A stretch of 53,847 nt of DNA, from positions 1-53,847 of the forward strand of contig JAGVHI010000022.1 of assembly GCA_020056635.1 (NCBI GenBank), written 5' to 3'. The position numbers and the translations under genes are program-made. This document shows positions 17,801 through 24,963 of the stretch, piece by piece. Source of the stretch: an archaeon. GTDB lineage: Archaea > Micrarchaeota > Micrarchaeia > Anstonellales > Anstonellaceae. The number at the start of each line of letters is the position of its first letter. Position 1 is the first letter of the stretch. Below the pieces are notes generated by a model. It was not told the origin of the DNA and did not search any database. It was given only the letters and a program-made list of their open reading frames with translations.

Positions 17801-18840
17801 TTGATCATGTAGTTTATCCGCCGGCGCATCGATTCGATTGCGCCTTGGGCAAACCCCCAGGAGGAAAGCTTGGAGTCTATCTCCTTGCGCTTTTGGTCTG
17901 CTGTTTTTTTGCTCTCGAGAATTTTCCTGATTTCATCTTTCTTGAGCTTGTCGTTTAGCTCAGCCCAGTCTGCCCACTGGTATTCGATTGATTTTGTTGC
18001 GCGCCGCACGTATTCCCTTGCGGAGCGCGTGGATTTCATCAGGTGGAATGGAGTCACGATCCTTGTGACGGCGCGAAGCTTCCTGCCCTGCGGTACGCGC
18101 GGGGTGGTGATGTCAAATAGTGAGAGCGGGTTCTTGCCCATATAATACATGGAGCTGATGAGCAGCCCTGCGACTATGAGCACAGGCAGGCAGACCAGCC
18201 GGTTTGCCGCCTGGTTGAACACCTCCTGTATCGCCTGCCCGAATCCGCTTGTGCCGTACGCGTGCTGGGGGCATGCGGTAATCAGGGCTGTTGCAGGCTT
18301 GATTGATTTGTTCCCATAATAGATTAGCTCAATCTGGAGGCAGCGGGTGTAGTTCGGGAATGGAATGAGAGTTCCGCTTTGCAGCTTGAGGTATTGGAGC
18401 CTGCAGACAGCAGTCCCGTTTATGTTCGTGACCACTGGCTGGCAAATCGTGCTTCCTGAGGGGTTGGTGAGGTTTTGCACCTGCGGGTCCTGGGGGTAGA
18501 AGTAGATTTGCGCGAACGAGAGGTTCTGTGTGTAGATTGAAAGGTCGATGTCGGTCTTGATTGTATTTGCGCCGCCCTGGTTCGGGTCCCTGCCAGCGCT
18601 CACCTCGCCAAGCACGCGTTCCGATTCGCCCGGGATGGATTTTGACTTGAAGGTTGAGTTTATGTAGGTGGCAATTATGATTATGGAGTTGTTGCTCACG
18701 TATGCATCAAGCGTTGCGCGCCCGCAGAAATCGCACGGGGGCTCCTCTGAGCCGCGGGGGGGAGGGGCTTGCGCAAACAAAAAGGGCAGCAATAGGGCAA
18801 GGGTGAAAATGCAGACTAATTGCAAGCTCGGATTGCGCAT
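11815..18840 (-). CDS. Giant membrane-anchored protein (2341 residues), function unknown
   Basis: Residues 1-23 form a signal peptide. An outer domain (about 24-210) follows with a CDFC pair at 36-39, several more cysteines and Asn-x-Ser/Thr sites, then a single transmembrane segment near 213-234 (CLPVLIVAGLLISSMYYMG). The remaining roughly 2100 residues start with basic sequence (PQGRKLRAVTRIV) and should be cytoplasmic. They are rich in Lys/Glu/Arg helices, with long coiled-coil-like stretches and a few moderately hydrophobic segments (IKSILMAPLVFIGPRAM). Near the C-terminus CALCG, followed 10 residues later by another Cys, may bind a metal. I see no Walker A motif. It is divergently transcribed from the six-gene membrane array, about 95 nt apart, and its ATG is 26.5 nt from a TATA element. 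A structural or coupling component of the same machine is my inference. Confidence 0.85.
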   Translation of the reverse strand: MRNPSLQLVCIFTLALLLPFLFAQAPPPRGSEEPPCDFCGRATLDAYVSNNSIIIIATYINSTFKSKSIPGESERVLGEVSAGRDPNQGGANTIKTDIDLSIYTQNLSFAQIYFYPQDPQVQNLTNPSGSTICQPVVTNINGTAVCRLQYLKLQSGTLIPFPNYTRCLQIELIYYGNKSIKPATALITACPQHAYGTSGFGQAIQEVFNQAANRLVCLPVLIVAGLLISSMYYMGKNPLSLFDITTPRVPQGRKLRAVTRIVTPFHLMKSTRSAREYVRRATKSIEYQWADWAELNDKLKKDEIRKILESKKTADQKRKEIDSKLSSWGFAQGAIESMRRRINYMINLHEQLAIGQNESNAIRLARGGGAPSSWFAGKVRGLQEWAYDKHWNIMGREFYLSRVPMVGTALDLWGSFLSVSGGARSLRRDTRKAMFAELISGADAVSEKIGKPFGLVEKSTKLYERYVAQKDNLGNNVKVSRHEAYWHNGKGIKSILMAPLVFIGPRAMSKFFFDPAAKAENIMLAHFHDPLDAWAKQGLDLSEKMTERARIEIVKAILTDKYWEKIKGKEHLIGNLDDLTNQIDASLAEMQSKIDRKEASKKGKSASEKEAIDREIQKIAKTYDAQARAMVDDIVKKLTPIQNTPDTELLNEAHVLLAVSRFMQAKDTTTGKEKTYAQYEGHLNELLRAAEAAGLKTASGGTFAAADFKKDANHRHLMNDLRDILNHRYALSIVFNDREEYKYGTVAGNEEMKKVLRPFAREFDSNGRLVHSYMTMETILQETEWFKNKAENGAKAYREWVLTNGGTTGEHWSKAYRYMGQDMLVGALYDTLVAHADDPAGIKDAKGNKPYKLLSGNETSEEILEKAKDMWGKREVYWNGKDLKKSLLDEVNVRAAQYLAEEEMVRFLKLVNQEGTHPLLERDRVGKVVKGYEDYLSYLKNIRLASLEEGSLLRNIADYEARIAEIKSLLKGGAALDTFLLGQIAEKLDSPEHRSKGVALSQRLLGIGATGPLPSDVKGYRALIARLQADATNDSLALRASPNDAALKRSFLLRNGIIEDLNKLVGKGAIAIYEKGWKGQIHSSNDTIRNIQRMIKNDEHGKVQKEIEMLEAGTTSAALLQLRAGKFFEAVSGQVKTIEMLAEVSGIHDYAHTNYRDILERMQKGQLRDALTFAGTEEWVFRNIKSSTAESRMLPTEVLDDYKLLKYQDQKFELGKRSGMRKQLDGLSFEYNVRLHEAYLISRIVDGYRQNMHRDFHEAYDYNSGIFETLKMYAQKGIFGNEIKVESNPKWYSELMKRGFRYNDLFESVWFGTGNDTMVPYARFIHKVSSSELGTIARELEHADKAKLTKGARDGIAELHRNGKAGDEIKVVARKEGTGERIEYTVRKKRNGELAVFKTLNVYYSPADWCMNEVKEYMNPKYRRAVERDAEGNETKSRMIEFYDVKKKVSLFEINKGIESGAIKMQNGELRNERGEIIGRYKDANMAEFAKHGWLPGNPYESGSKEIKRTYQAMFQEAEIAVGPVRDQMMRVARDNLRLRLIDEDAVADGQRRAFPLRGKPKTYQFGPAGYVADIEAKMRDREGIPLPREARYAYPNSFKVFHGYLERLVTRGSAPSMERLQNWYSSQALARQALWEFRNRAFLMDNENAIVSQELQDLRMVQGKMGKWTDVVNEVSTSARKLAFLGGKEHLAGKIKDAESELSRVNGELSLPALSAVRRSVLLADADRLNKTLSAYNELLEKMPPSRQKLSSLKIGDVDKLINDAADAISRRNSMREYMPLLTQQEREMNKLYRSTRSAKVDAAAYDMQALYDVFYYWNDMSAMRDWRRSHSGFVSPSTQVGYQSTQLVYEPPNIPFGSRLMSSDWANVWGVKPSYWIQMGFITHVRTALSFFSQYPVTADSDLEAGGRLSKPRYWEGLRSLLSPFKGFDNYQRLRLPHIHNVKDYFKYWVRDEFGRFRLLMDPNMGGRLLTPFTFLYDYPHGIGGGMSEIDDFFLHREKLNYARRISEKAFEPEAAMHFRNLRLPRSMQGYKQMRHELDKELYGGTSMDQFDRWYSWSSLYSATQRAGVIQGAHGVRTRKPYLYMGMWKTAFSVQPPGMFYWLPVSRQDLFRPEIFAGGTLEPALASYLSRRGAPVMSSNPRWDTFDEMARGDILRRNLPGEFLSHIRWSEIRAFGTKQYHWTKMSAPAGLGLDKLDDKMMGWEPDTWVPKTGKAVVKALLSPTMPSNLAFGWPMSPLFGMWAFNYDYIYQRGLKGGLYEGGKQLFVKTHLHKLLLTSAQADAIEHSVSSHERKPWLNSYTCALCGASTSRNMLHYCSALGRTARYSGPSTHTPPGTTP

Positions 18841-18861
18841 GCGCTAGATTGATGATTTTTT

Positions 18862-18871
18862 GCTTAAAAAG
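18862..18871 (-). promoter_or_regulatory. TATA-like element for the giant protein gene
   Basis: CTTTTTAAGC on the minus strand is centred 26.5 nt upstream of the ATG at 18840, indicating a leaderless mRNA. Confidence 0.55.
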
Positions 18872-18902
18872 GCTTTCCGAGAGTGAGGATTGCCGGGCAA
18901 TC

Positions 18903-18913
18903 TTATTTTAATT
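18903..18913 (+). promoter_or_regulatory. TATA-like element for the six-gene membrane protein operon
   Basis: TTATTTTAATT is centred about 28 nt before the ATG at 18936. The five following genes have only short gaps and internal ribosome binding sites, so this is probably the main promoter of the array. Confidence 0.55.
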
Positions 18914-18935
18914 GAAAGCTGGAATATAGCTTTCG

Positions 18936-20276
18936 ATGGGTAGGCGTGGCGTGCTGCCGGCGGTTATTTTGTTCCTTGCGCTAGTTTCTGCAATCGGCGC
19001 AACGCCAGCATGCAACCTTGCAGGGGACATAGTTTACAAAACCGCGACAAGCGACATGATAAAGCTCGCGGTGCTGCTCACAATCGGGATAATCGCGCTT
19101 GCGAAAATGTATGCTGAGGCGGTGAATTCCGTCCCGCTGCAGGCGTGGGTGAAAGCCGAGCTCTGGGAGGTGGTGGTGACAGTCTTCCTTGTGGCGAGCA
19201 TCCCTATTTTTGCGGGAATTTTGGACCATGTCACGTGCAATTTTCTCGGGGACACCCCGAATCCCGCGCTTCCGGTCGATCCTGCCAATACGAATATGCT
19301 GTACCATTGCGGCTGGGCTACAGACCCTGGTGGGGGGAGCCGGACTATTTTCACTGTTTCAAAATTCTTCCTTGGGTGCAGCGCTGGGGAGGGGGTGCTG
19401 CTCAAGAAACTGAGCAAGGTCTATGTTGACCTGATGGCGTTTGAGTTCACCATGGCAGGGCTTGCAAGCTGGCAGTTCAACATCCCGCTTCCGGCATACA
19501 CAGTGGTGGTTTCCTCAATTATGATAATGCCGTATTCCGGAACCAATCCGGTAGCGGACGCGCACGTTTTCATAGTGGATGCGGTCGGGCTTGCGCTTGC
19601 GTCGATTGCCGCGCAGAACATGCTTTTGGGGTTCGTAGAAAGCGTGGTGATTGCCGCGTTCCTGCCACTTGGAGTGCTGTTCCGCGCAATCCCAATTACA
19701 AGGAAAGTGGGCAGCACCATAATTGCAGTGGTGTTTGTCGCTTATTTCGTATATCCGAGCACTGTGGTGCTCTCCTACCATGCTTACAACCACATCAAGG
19801 CGATTGATTTCCTTGAGTACAAGAACAAGATCGAGTTCTGCAAGGAGCAGGACCCGGTGAAAATCAATGAGAGCATAAATAAAACGTTAGCACAGCTTGA
19901 GCAGCAGCAAAGCGAGTTTTTCGGCCCGACCGCCCCTACCCGGGGAGGGTTTTCGAAGTTCCTACATTTCCTTGGCGCGGGTACGGAGTGGGTGTTCACA
20001 TGGGCGTATAGGACATATACGACATTTGGGGATCCGTTCGGGGTCTTCAGGCTCGTTACAGGGCACGAGAACACCGATTTCATGCTCACCCCTGCGGACA
20101 CCACGCTCTACCTGTTCGAATCCGTGATTGACGAGACCACGGTGGCTGGGCAGCTGCTTGCGTTCATGACACTCTCGCTTGTGATGAGCATAATAATCAC
20201 AATCACATTATTCCGGGACATTTCAACTGTGATGGGCGGGGAAGGGAGGATAATCGGGATTTCAAAGCTGGTGTAG
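18936..20276 (+). CDS. Polytopic membrane protein, VirB6/TrbL/CedA-like, array member 1
   Basis: The 446-residue protein has a signal peptide (6-22), a span at 41-60, the motif KMYAEAVNSVPLQAWVKAEL (57-76), a span at 76-95, a Cys-containing outer loop, and further spans between 190 and 278. The block FLPLGVLFRAIPITRKVG occupies 242-259 and is followed by a long hydrophobic segment ending FVYPS. A loop of about 110 residues and a final span near 395-425 follow, and the tail is MGGEGRIIGISKLV. The same two motifs recur in the next five genes, so these are paralogues. Multi-span topology of this kind is seen in VirB6/TrbL channel proteins and archaeal CedA. Assignment rests on topology and context rather than a diagnostic motif. 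It is the first gene of the operon and apparently leaderless. Confidence 0.75.
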   Translation: MGRRGVLPAVILFLALVSAIGATPACNLAGDIVYKTATSDMIKLAVLLTIGIIALAKMYAEAVNSVPLQAWVKAELWEVVVTVFLVASIPIFAGILDHVTCNFLGDTPNPALPVDPANTNMLYHCGWATDPGGGSRTIFTVSKFFLGCSAGEGVLLKKLSKVYVDLMAFEFTMAGLASWQFNIPLPAYTVVVSSIMIMPYSGTNPVADAHVFIVDAVGLALASIAAQNMLLGFVESVVIAAFLPLGVLFRAIPITRKVGSTIIAVVFVAYFVYPSTVVLSYHAYNHIKAIDFLEYKNKIEFCKEQDPVKINESINKTLAQLEQQQSEFFGPTAPTRGGFSKFLHFLGAGTEWVFTWAYRTYTTFGDPFGVFRLVTGHENTDFMLTPADTTLYLFESVIDETTVAGQLLAFMTLSLVMSIIITITLFRDISTVMGGEGRIIGISKLV

Positions 20277-20306
20277 TAGATGGGTGCCGATAAACTGGTG
20301 TGATTG

Positions 20307-21311
20307 ATGGTTTGCGGAATCGAGCAGGACATTGTCGAGCTGTTTGCCATTGTAGTTACCATAATGGCTGTCGCGGTTGCGCTCATTTACATGGCCGCGC
20401 AGGCGCTGCGCAAAAGCCAGATGGTGCAGACGCCGACAGGGCAGCTTATTGGAAGGCCGGAATTGGAAATCCTCGTGTCAATTGAGCTCTACCAGGTGTT
20501 TGTGTCGGTAATCATTTGGGTGGTGGTGCTTGCATCCGCGCAGACCATGTGCTCGGTCAGTGAGGGGATTGCGGGGGGAGACCCGTTCGAAATATCCGTG
20601 GGCTACCTAAATGGGCTCACCTATTCGCACGCGCTGCCCACTGTGCAGAGGCTGTGGAACGCGCAGGTTTTCTGGCAGTACGTGGGCGCGATACGAGGGA
20701 AAATCGGGCCTGGAGCATGGGGCGTGATATTCCACGTGTTCCCGTTTGCCGAGTTCCTTGAGAGCAGCATTGATTTTTTGATAACGCTGATCACTCCTTT
20801 CATCTCAAGCCTGCTTGTCCAGGTGGTCGGGCTCCAGCTCATCCAGGCGGTTGCGCTGCGGTTCGTGCTGCCCGCAGGCATATTGCTGCGCGTGATACCT
20901 TTCACACGGGACGCAGGCTCGTTCCTCATAGCATCCGCGCTTGCATTCTATATTGTTTTCCCTATGACATATGTGATGCACTCAATGGTGATGAAGGATA
21001 TTGTTGAGCACAATGTGAATGCGATTGGGGGCGGGATTGACCCTGGGATGGATGAGGAGGTATGGAGCGACAACCAGGATTATGTGGACAAGTACATTGA
21101 TGGCGGGTTCGGCGGTTTGGGAGGCGCGGGATTGCCGATTGCGGCGGGCAGTGGGGTGCTCTCCTCAGCATGGCACCTGCTGTTTGGCGGAAGCTTTGAT
21201 TTCCTTGCGTACATAATGCTGCAGGCTGTGTTCCTGCCTGCGCTTTCGATGACCATAACTGTCACGTTTGTAAAAGCAACAGTGAGCTTCATAGGGCAGA
21301 AGCTCACATGA
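20307..21311 (+). CDS. Polytopic membrane protein, VirB6/TrbL/CedA-like, array member 2
   Basis: The 334-residue protein starts at ATG 20307, with GGTG 6 nt upstream. It has no cleavable signal; the N-terminal span (8-30) leads into IYMAAQALRK. The linker before the ELYQV segment is about 15 residues longer than in the other members and contains GQLIGRPELE. The core signature LPAGILLRVIPFTRDAG lies near 189-205, followed by a span ending YIVFPMTYV. A Gly-rich loop (GGFGGLGGAGLPIAAGSG) precedes the final span, and the tail is TFVKATVSFIGQKLT. It lies 30 nt after member 1 and 15 nt before member 3. It lacks the acidic C-terminal motif of members 4 and 5. Confidence 0.75.
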   Translation: MVCGIEQDIVELFAIVVTIMAVAVALIYMAAQALRKSQMVQTPTGQLIGRPELEILVSIELYQVFVSVIIWVVVLASAQTMCSVSEGIAGGDPFEISVGYLNGLTYSHALPTVQRLWNAQVFWQYVGAIRGKIGPGAWGVIFHVFPFAEFLESSIDFLITLITPFISSLLVQVVGLQLIQAVALRFVLPAGILLRVIPFTRDAGSFLIASALAFYIVFPMTYVMHSMVMKDIVEHNVNAIGGGIDPGMDEEVWSDNQDYVDKYIDGGFGGLGGAGLPIAAGSGVLSSAWHLLFGGSFDFLAYIMLQAVFLPALSMTITVTFVKATVSFIGQKLT

Positions 21312-21326
21312 GAGGATGATGGGAAA

Positions 21327-22685
21327 ATGGGGTTGAACCTGCCGAAAATGGCAATTGCGCTTGTTTTGCTAGCAGCGCTTGCATTGCCCGCGCTTGCGCA
21401 GCCCATTGATGTGGGGAGGAACGTCAATGACCTTTGGAACATTGGCGCCTTCCCGAGCTGGAAGGAAATATGGATTGTGATGGTTGTCTTCTCGGTTGCA
21501 GTGATTTCGATAACATATATGGTCTCGCAAGCGACTGGGAATGACCCGCTTAAGGCCTGGGCAAGAAACGAGCTTGTGCAGGTCTTCTTTTCCGTGCTTG
21601 CGGTGATGGCTGCGCTTGGGGGAATTGCGGTTGGGACACAGGCGCTCACGCAACTGGCCCAAATCGACCCGCAGGCAAGCACCATCTGCCCGCTTTACCA
21701 GACGGTCTGGCCCTGCCACGTGGCGCTTGGGATAAACTACCTTGATATCATGTTCATGACAGGAGTGGACAATGCAAAGCACCTAATCACATTCAACTCG
21801 TACCTCATGCCTGTTGCAACAATGAGCTTTAATTTCGGGCAGATGGCAGGCCTGCGCGCAATGAAAATGACGACCCCGTTCTCAGGGCTCACCATGCTTG
21901 GGGAGAACATAGCGACCGTGTTTGATTTGCTTGTGAAAACGCTCATGGCAATACGGTTCCAGCAGTTCATCCTAGATTTCACTGTGCAGTACCTCTTTCC
22001 CGTAACGCTTGTGATGGGGCTCATGCTGCGCACGCTTTTTTTCACAAGAAAGCTTGGGGGGCTGCTGATTGCGATTGCGCTCTCGCTTTACTTTGTGTTC
22101 CCGACAATGTACGCGATAAATGGGTGGGTGCTCTACCTATGGTCCGGCGGGTTTGACTTAAGGAGTGAGAATGCGCTTTTCACAGTGAATTTCAATGACA
22201 CTGGAGTGTCGCACCCAGGCTTTGAAAACCCGGTTTCCGGCTCTGTTGATGGGGGGTCGCAGATTGAAGGGCTTGGTGGGGTGCAGCTTTATTTCAACGC
22301 ATCGTATGCCAGGGGGAACCGCGGGCAGAATATCACATTAGGCCCTATGCCTGCGCAGCTGGACCTGTGCAATGATACGCCCAGGGCAGGCGACATGAAC
22401 ATTGCGCACCGGTTTGCATACAAGCTCCAGGACAAGATGATATCGAGCCCGACAAGCGCTGTGAAAATCGCATGGTACTTGGCAAACCTCGGCACTTACA
22501 ATGTGGCGTGGGGTTTTGATTTCTTCCTGGGCCCAGACGGGTATCTCGGAAACCTTGCAAAGCTGTTCCTGTTCTCGCTTGTGGTCCCGTTCATAGGCGT
22601 GATGACCACGCTTGCATCAATCAAGGCGCTCTCACCCATGCTGGGGGGGGATACGGAAATTGCAGGGCTTACGCACCTGATATGA
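21327..22685 (+). CDS. Polytopic membrane protein, VirB6/TrbL/CedA-like, array member 3
   Basis: The 452-residue protein is the longest of the array. It has a cleavable-looking signal (10-27, ending ALAQP), a span with ISITYMVSQATGNDPLKAWA and the ARNELVQVFFS segment. A Cys-containing loop (STICPLYQTVWPCHVALG) follows. The core signature GLMLRTLFFTRKLGG lies near 230-244, with a span ending YFVFPTMYA. The outer loop of about 130 residues after it carries Asn-x-Ser/Thr sites and probably faces outward. The C-terminus LGGDTEIAGLTHLI resembles the tails of members 1, 4 and 5. The start at ATG 21327 follows an AGAGGATGAT ribosome binding site. Confidence 0.75.
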   Translation: MGLNLPKMAIALVLLAALALPALAQPIDVGRNVNDLWNIGAFPSWKEIWIVMVVFSVAVISITYMVSQATGNDPLKAWARNELVQVFFSVLAVMAALGGIAVGTQALTQLAQIDPQASTICPLYQTVWPCHVALGINYLDIMFMTGVDNAKHLITFNSYLMPVATMSFNFGQMAGLRAMKMTTPFSGLTMLGENIATVFDLLVKTLMAIRFQQFILDFTVQYLFPVTLVMGLMLRTLFFTRKLGGLLIAIALSLYFVFPTMYAINGWVLYLWSGGFDLRSENALFTVNFNDTGVSHPGFENPVSGSVDGGSQIEGLGGVQLYFNASYARGNRGQNITLGPMPAQLDLCNDTPRAGDMNIAHRFAYKLQDKMISSPTSAVKIAWYLANLGTYNVAWGFDFFLGPDGYLGNLAKLFLFSLVVPFIGVMTTLASIKALSPMLGGDTEIAGLTHLI

Positions 22686-22698
22686 GGATGGTTTGGGG

Positions 22699-23907
22699 AT
22701 GGAAAAGAGGAAAAACTGCAGCAGCCTGATGCTCCCGCTTGCGCTAGCATTGCTCCTGGTTCCGAATGCGCATGCGCTCATAGGCGAAATTACCGGCGAC
22801 TGGGGGTTTGCAAATGTCAAGAATATTGATGATGCGTGCCCTGAGAGGCAGTTCTTCCCAGGGGGGTGGATATCGCTCGCATATGTGGCACTCGTGCTCT
22901 CCGCGGTGTTCCTGGGGTTCATTTACATGGCAACCAGCGCGATGCACACGCCCAGGCTTGCTGCATGGTGCAAGCGCGCGCTTTACGATTGGGTCGTAAG
23001 CGCAGTGGTGGTTTCGGTTTTCGTGGCATCGTACGTCGGGCTGGACACTGCCGGGATGGGCCAGCTTGAGATGGCATACCGCTCCACACAGATAATCAGG
23101 AACACAATAACACAGGATTTCCTCTGGGTGACCGCGGTTGATGTGGTGGTGAACCTGTACGGCAACTTGAACGTGAGCTTCGGGCTCCTGTTCACAGGGA
23201 TAAACTTTTCGACCAAGACCATTTTCAAGCCCATATCCGATGCGCTTGGAATAATGATAAACGCGCTTGCGGCTGCGCTTTTGCAGTGGAACCTGAACAT
23301 GTTCCTGCTCTGCTTTGCAAGGACCAATATGATGGCTGTGCTGGTGCCGATTGCGATTTTCCTGCGCGCGTTTGACTTTGGCAGGGGGGCAGGCAACGTG
23401 TTGCTTGCGATCTGCGCCTCGCTCCTGTTTGTCTACCCGTTCCTGCTCACCATGAACGGGGTGATGCTCTCCAAGTATTTTGGGGGGATTACAAATGATG
23501 CCGATTTGGATGTCACCATAGACCGCGCTGACGAGGATTTGAATTACAGCCTGTTCATGGACGGAACATTCCCTGACCTGTGCAGGACAAGCAAGTGTTT
23601 CTTTAGGGGCAACCTAAGGTCCATTATCGAAGGGGTGACCACTGGCGGCTACCAGGGTTTCTCTTGGGGAGGCAAAATAGGCGCTGTCGCATTGGGGGTG
23701 CTTTTCCTAGGGCTGCAGGCAGGCGCGTTCCCGTACGTTGCGACCAATGCAATATATTCCATAATGATGAAGGTGGCGCAGGATGTTTTTGTGACAAGCT
23801 TCCTGCTCCCGCTGTTCAACATATTCATAACGCTCACGTTCGCAAAGGAGTTTGCAAAGTATTTGGGGAGCGAAGTAGACCTCTCGGCGATTGAAAAGCT
23901 GTTCTGA
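22699..23907 (+). CDS. Polytopic membrane protein, VirB6/TrbL/CedA-like, array member 4
   Basis: The product of 402 residues starts at ATG 22699; the in-frame TTG at 22693 is less likely. It has a signal peptide ending at NAHA, a span with FIYMATSAMHTPRLAAWCK and the KRALYDWVVS segment. The core signature VPIAIFLRAFDFGRGAG lies near 216-232, with a variant Gly-Arg-Gly in place of Thr-Arg. The next span ends FVYPFLLTMNG. A loop with DLCRTSKCFF has two cysteines that could form a disulfide. The tail FAKYLGSEVDLSAIEKLF nearly matches that of member 5, indicating that these two are each other's closest relatives at the C-terminus. It begins 13 nt after member 3. Confidence 0.75.
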   Translation: MEKRKNCSSLMLPLALALLLVPNAHALIGEITGDWGFANVKNIDDACPERQFFPGGWISLAYVALVLSAVFLGFIYMATSAMHTPRLAAWCKRALYDWVVSAVVVSVFVASYVGLDTAGMGQLEMAYRSTQIIRNTITQDFLWVTAVDVVVNLYGNLNVSFGLLFTGINFSTKTIFKPISDALGIMINALAAALLQWNLNMFLLCFARTNMMAVLVPIAIFLRAFDFGRGAGNVLLAICASLLFVYPFLLTMNGVMLSKYFGGITNDADLDVTIDRADEDLNYSLFMDGTFPDLCRTSKCFFRGNLRSIIEGVTTGGYQGFSWGGKIGAVALGVLFLGLQAGAFPYVATNAIYSIMMKVAQDVFVTSFLLPLFNIFITLTFAKEFAKYLGSEVDLSAIEKLF

Positions 23908-23919
23908 AGGGTGGCAACC

Positions 23920-24939
23920 ATGAGCTTCACTGAAATCTGCAATTCCGCATCCGGCGGGTTCCTAGGGAACAACATTTTCGGGGCTGAGTGGGTGCAGCTT
24001 GTTTTCCTTGCGCTTGGGGCGTCGACTTTGATAATGGCGGTGCTGTTCATGGTCTCATCCTTCCTGCGCAACATCCAGTACGAGGCGTGGGTGAAGTACG
24101 AGATATACCAGATACTTGCGATAGCCGTGTTCATGATTTTCATCGCCTGGATTGTCGGGCAGATGTGCTCGTTTGACATAAGCTTCCTTGGGGAGCGCTA
24201 CAGCGTGGCAAACGACAACCATACTCCTTACAAGGCTGCAGAGAATTATTTGCGGGACATGAAAATAGCGGGCAAGGAGCTTTACTGGATACTGATGGTC
24301 GCATATTCGGTTGTTGCAAGGCTGGCCGAGCCCGTATGGAACAGCATCCCGCTCGGGGTGGGAGTCACCCTACAGCCTTTTGCCGGGCTTGCTGCGATAA
24401 AATCAGTCATAATGCTGCTCTCAAAAGGATGGATGATTTCGTACATAGTGCTGCTCACTGAAATGGCGATACTCGAGTACTCGCGCAGGGCGATGTTCGG
24501 CTTCCTGCTGCCCATAGGCGCGGTGCTCATGGCATTCTCGCCCACAAGGCAGTTCGGGGGGGCGATGGTCGCAATCGCGCTCGGGCTGTTTTTCGTGCTG
24601 CCCCTTTGCCTCACGTTCAACGATTTGATGCTCTATGATTTGGTGAACCAGCCGATAAACGAGACGCTCACCGGCATAAAGGCCGCGGACCCGGATTTTG
24701 ACAGCGACAAGCTGCTGAACAACCTTTATGGCGAGATTGGGGATTCCTCCAAGCGCGACATGAACATACTCAATTCGGCAAAGTGGTTCCTAAACCCGCT
24801 CACCCTGATAAGCAGGTATTCGATTGCAGTGGTGGTTTTCACGGCGATAAATTTCACGGTCACGGTCCAGGTGATACGGGAATTTTCCGCGCTGCTCGGG
24901 TCAGAGGTTGATGTGAGCAACCTCACAAGGTTCATATGA
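23920..24939 (+). CDS. Polytopic membrane protein, VirB6/TrbL/CedA-like, array member 5
   Basis: The 339-residue protein starts at ATG 23920, preceded by GGGTGG with a 5-nt spacer; the in-frame GTG at 23911 is an alternative. It lacks a cleavable signal. The first span carries VLFMVSSFLRNIQYEAWVK and the KYEIYQILAI segment, and QMCS follows. The core signature FLLPIGAVLMAFSPTRQFGG is near 195-214, with Met replacing the usual Arg before the small residue. A span ending FFVLPLCLTFND comes next. The tail SALLGSEVDVSNLTRFI matches that of member 4. The gene is 12 nt from member 4 and 24 nt from member 6. Confidence 0.75.
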   Translation: MSFTEICNSASGGFLGNNIFGAEWVQLVFLALGASTLIMAVLFMVSSFLRNIQYEAWVKYEIYQILAIAVFMIFIAWIVGQMCSFDISFLGERYSVANDNHTPYKAAENYLRDMKIAGKELYWILMVAYSVVARLAEPVWNSIPLGVGVTLQPFAGLAAIKSVIMLLSKGWMISYIVLLTEMAILEYSRRAMFGFLLPIGAVLMAFSPTRQFGGAMVAIALGLFFVLPLCLTFNDLMLYDLVNQPINETLTGIKAADPDFDSDKLLNNLYGEIGDSSKRDMNILNSAKWFLNPLTLISRYSIAVVVFTAINFTVTVQVIREFSALLGSEVDVSNLTRFI

Positions 24940-24963
24940 TATAGCGCAAGCGATAGGTGTTTG

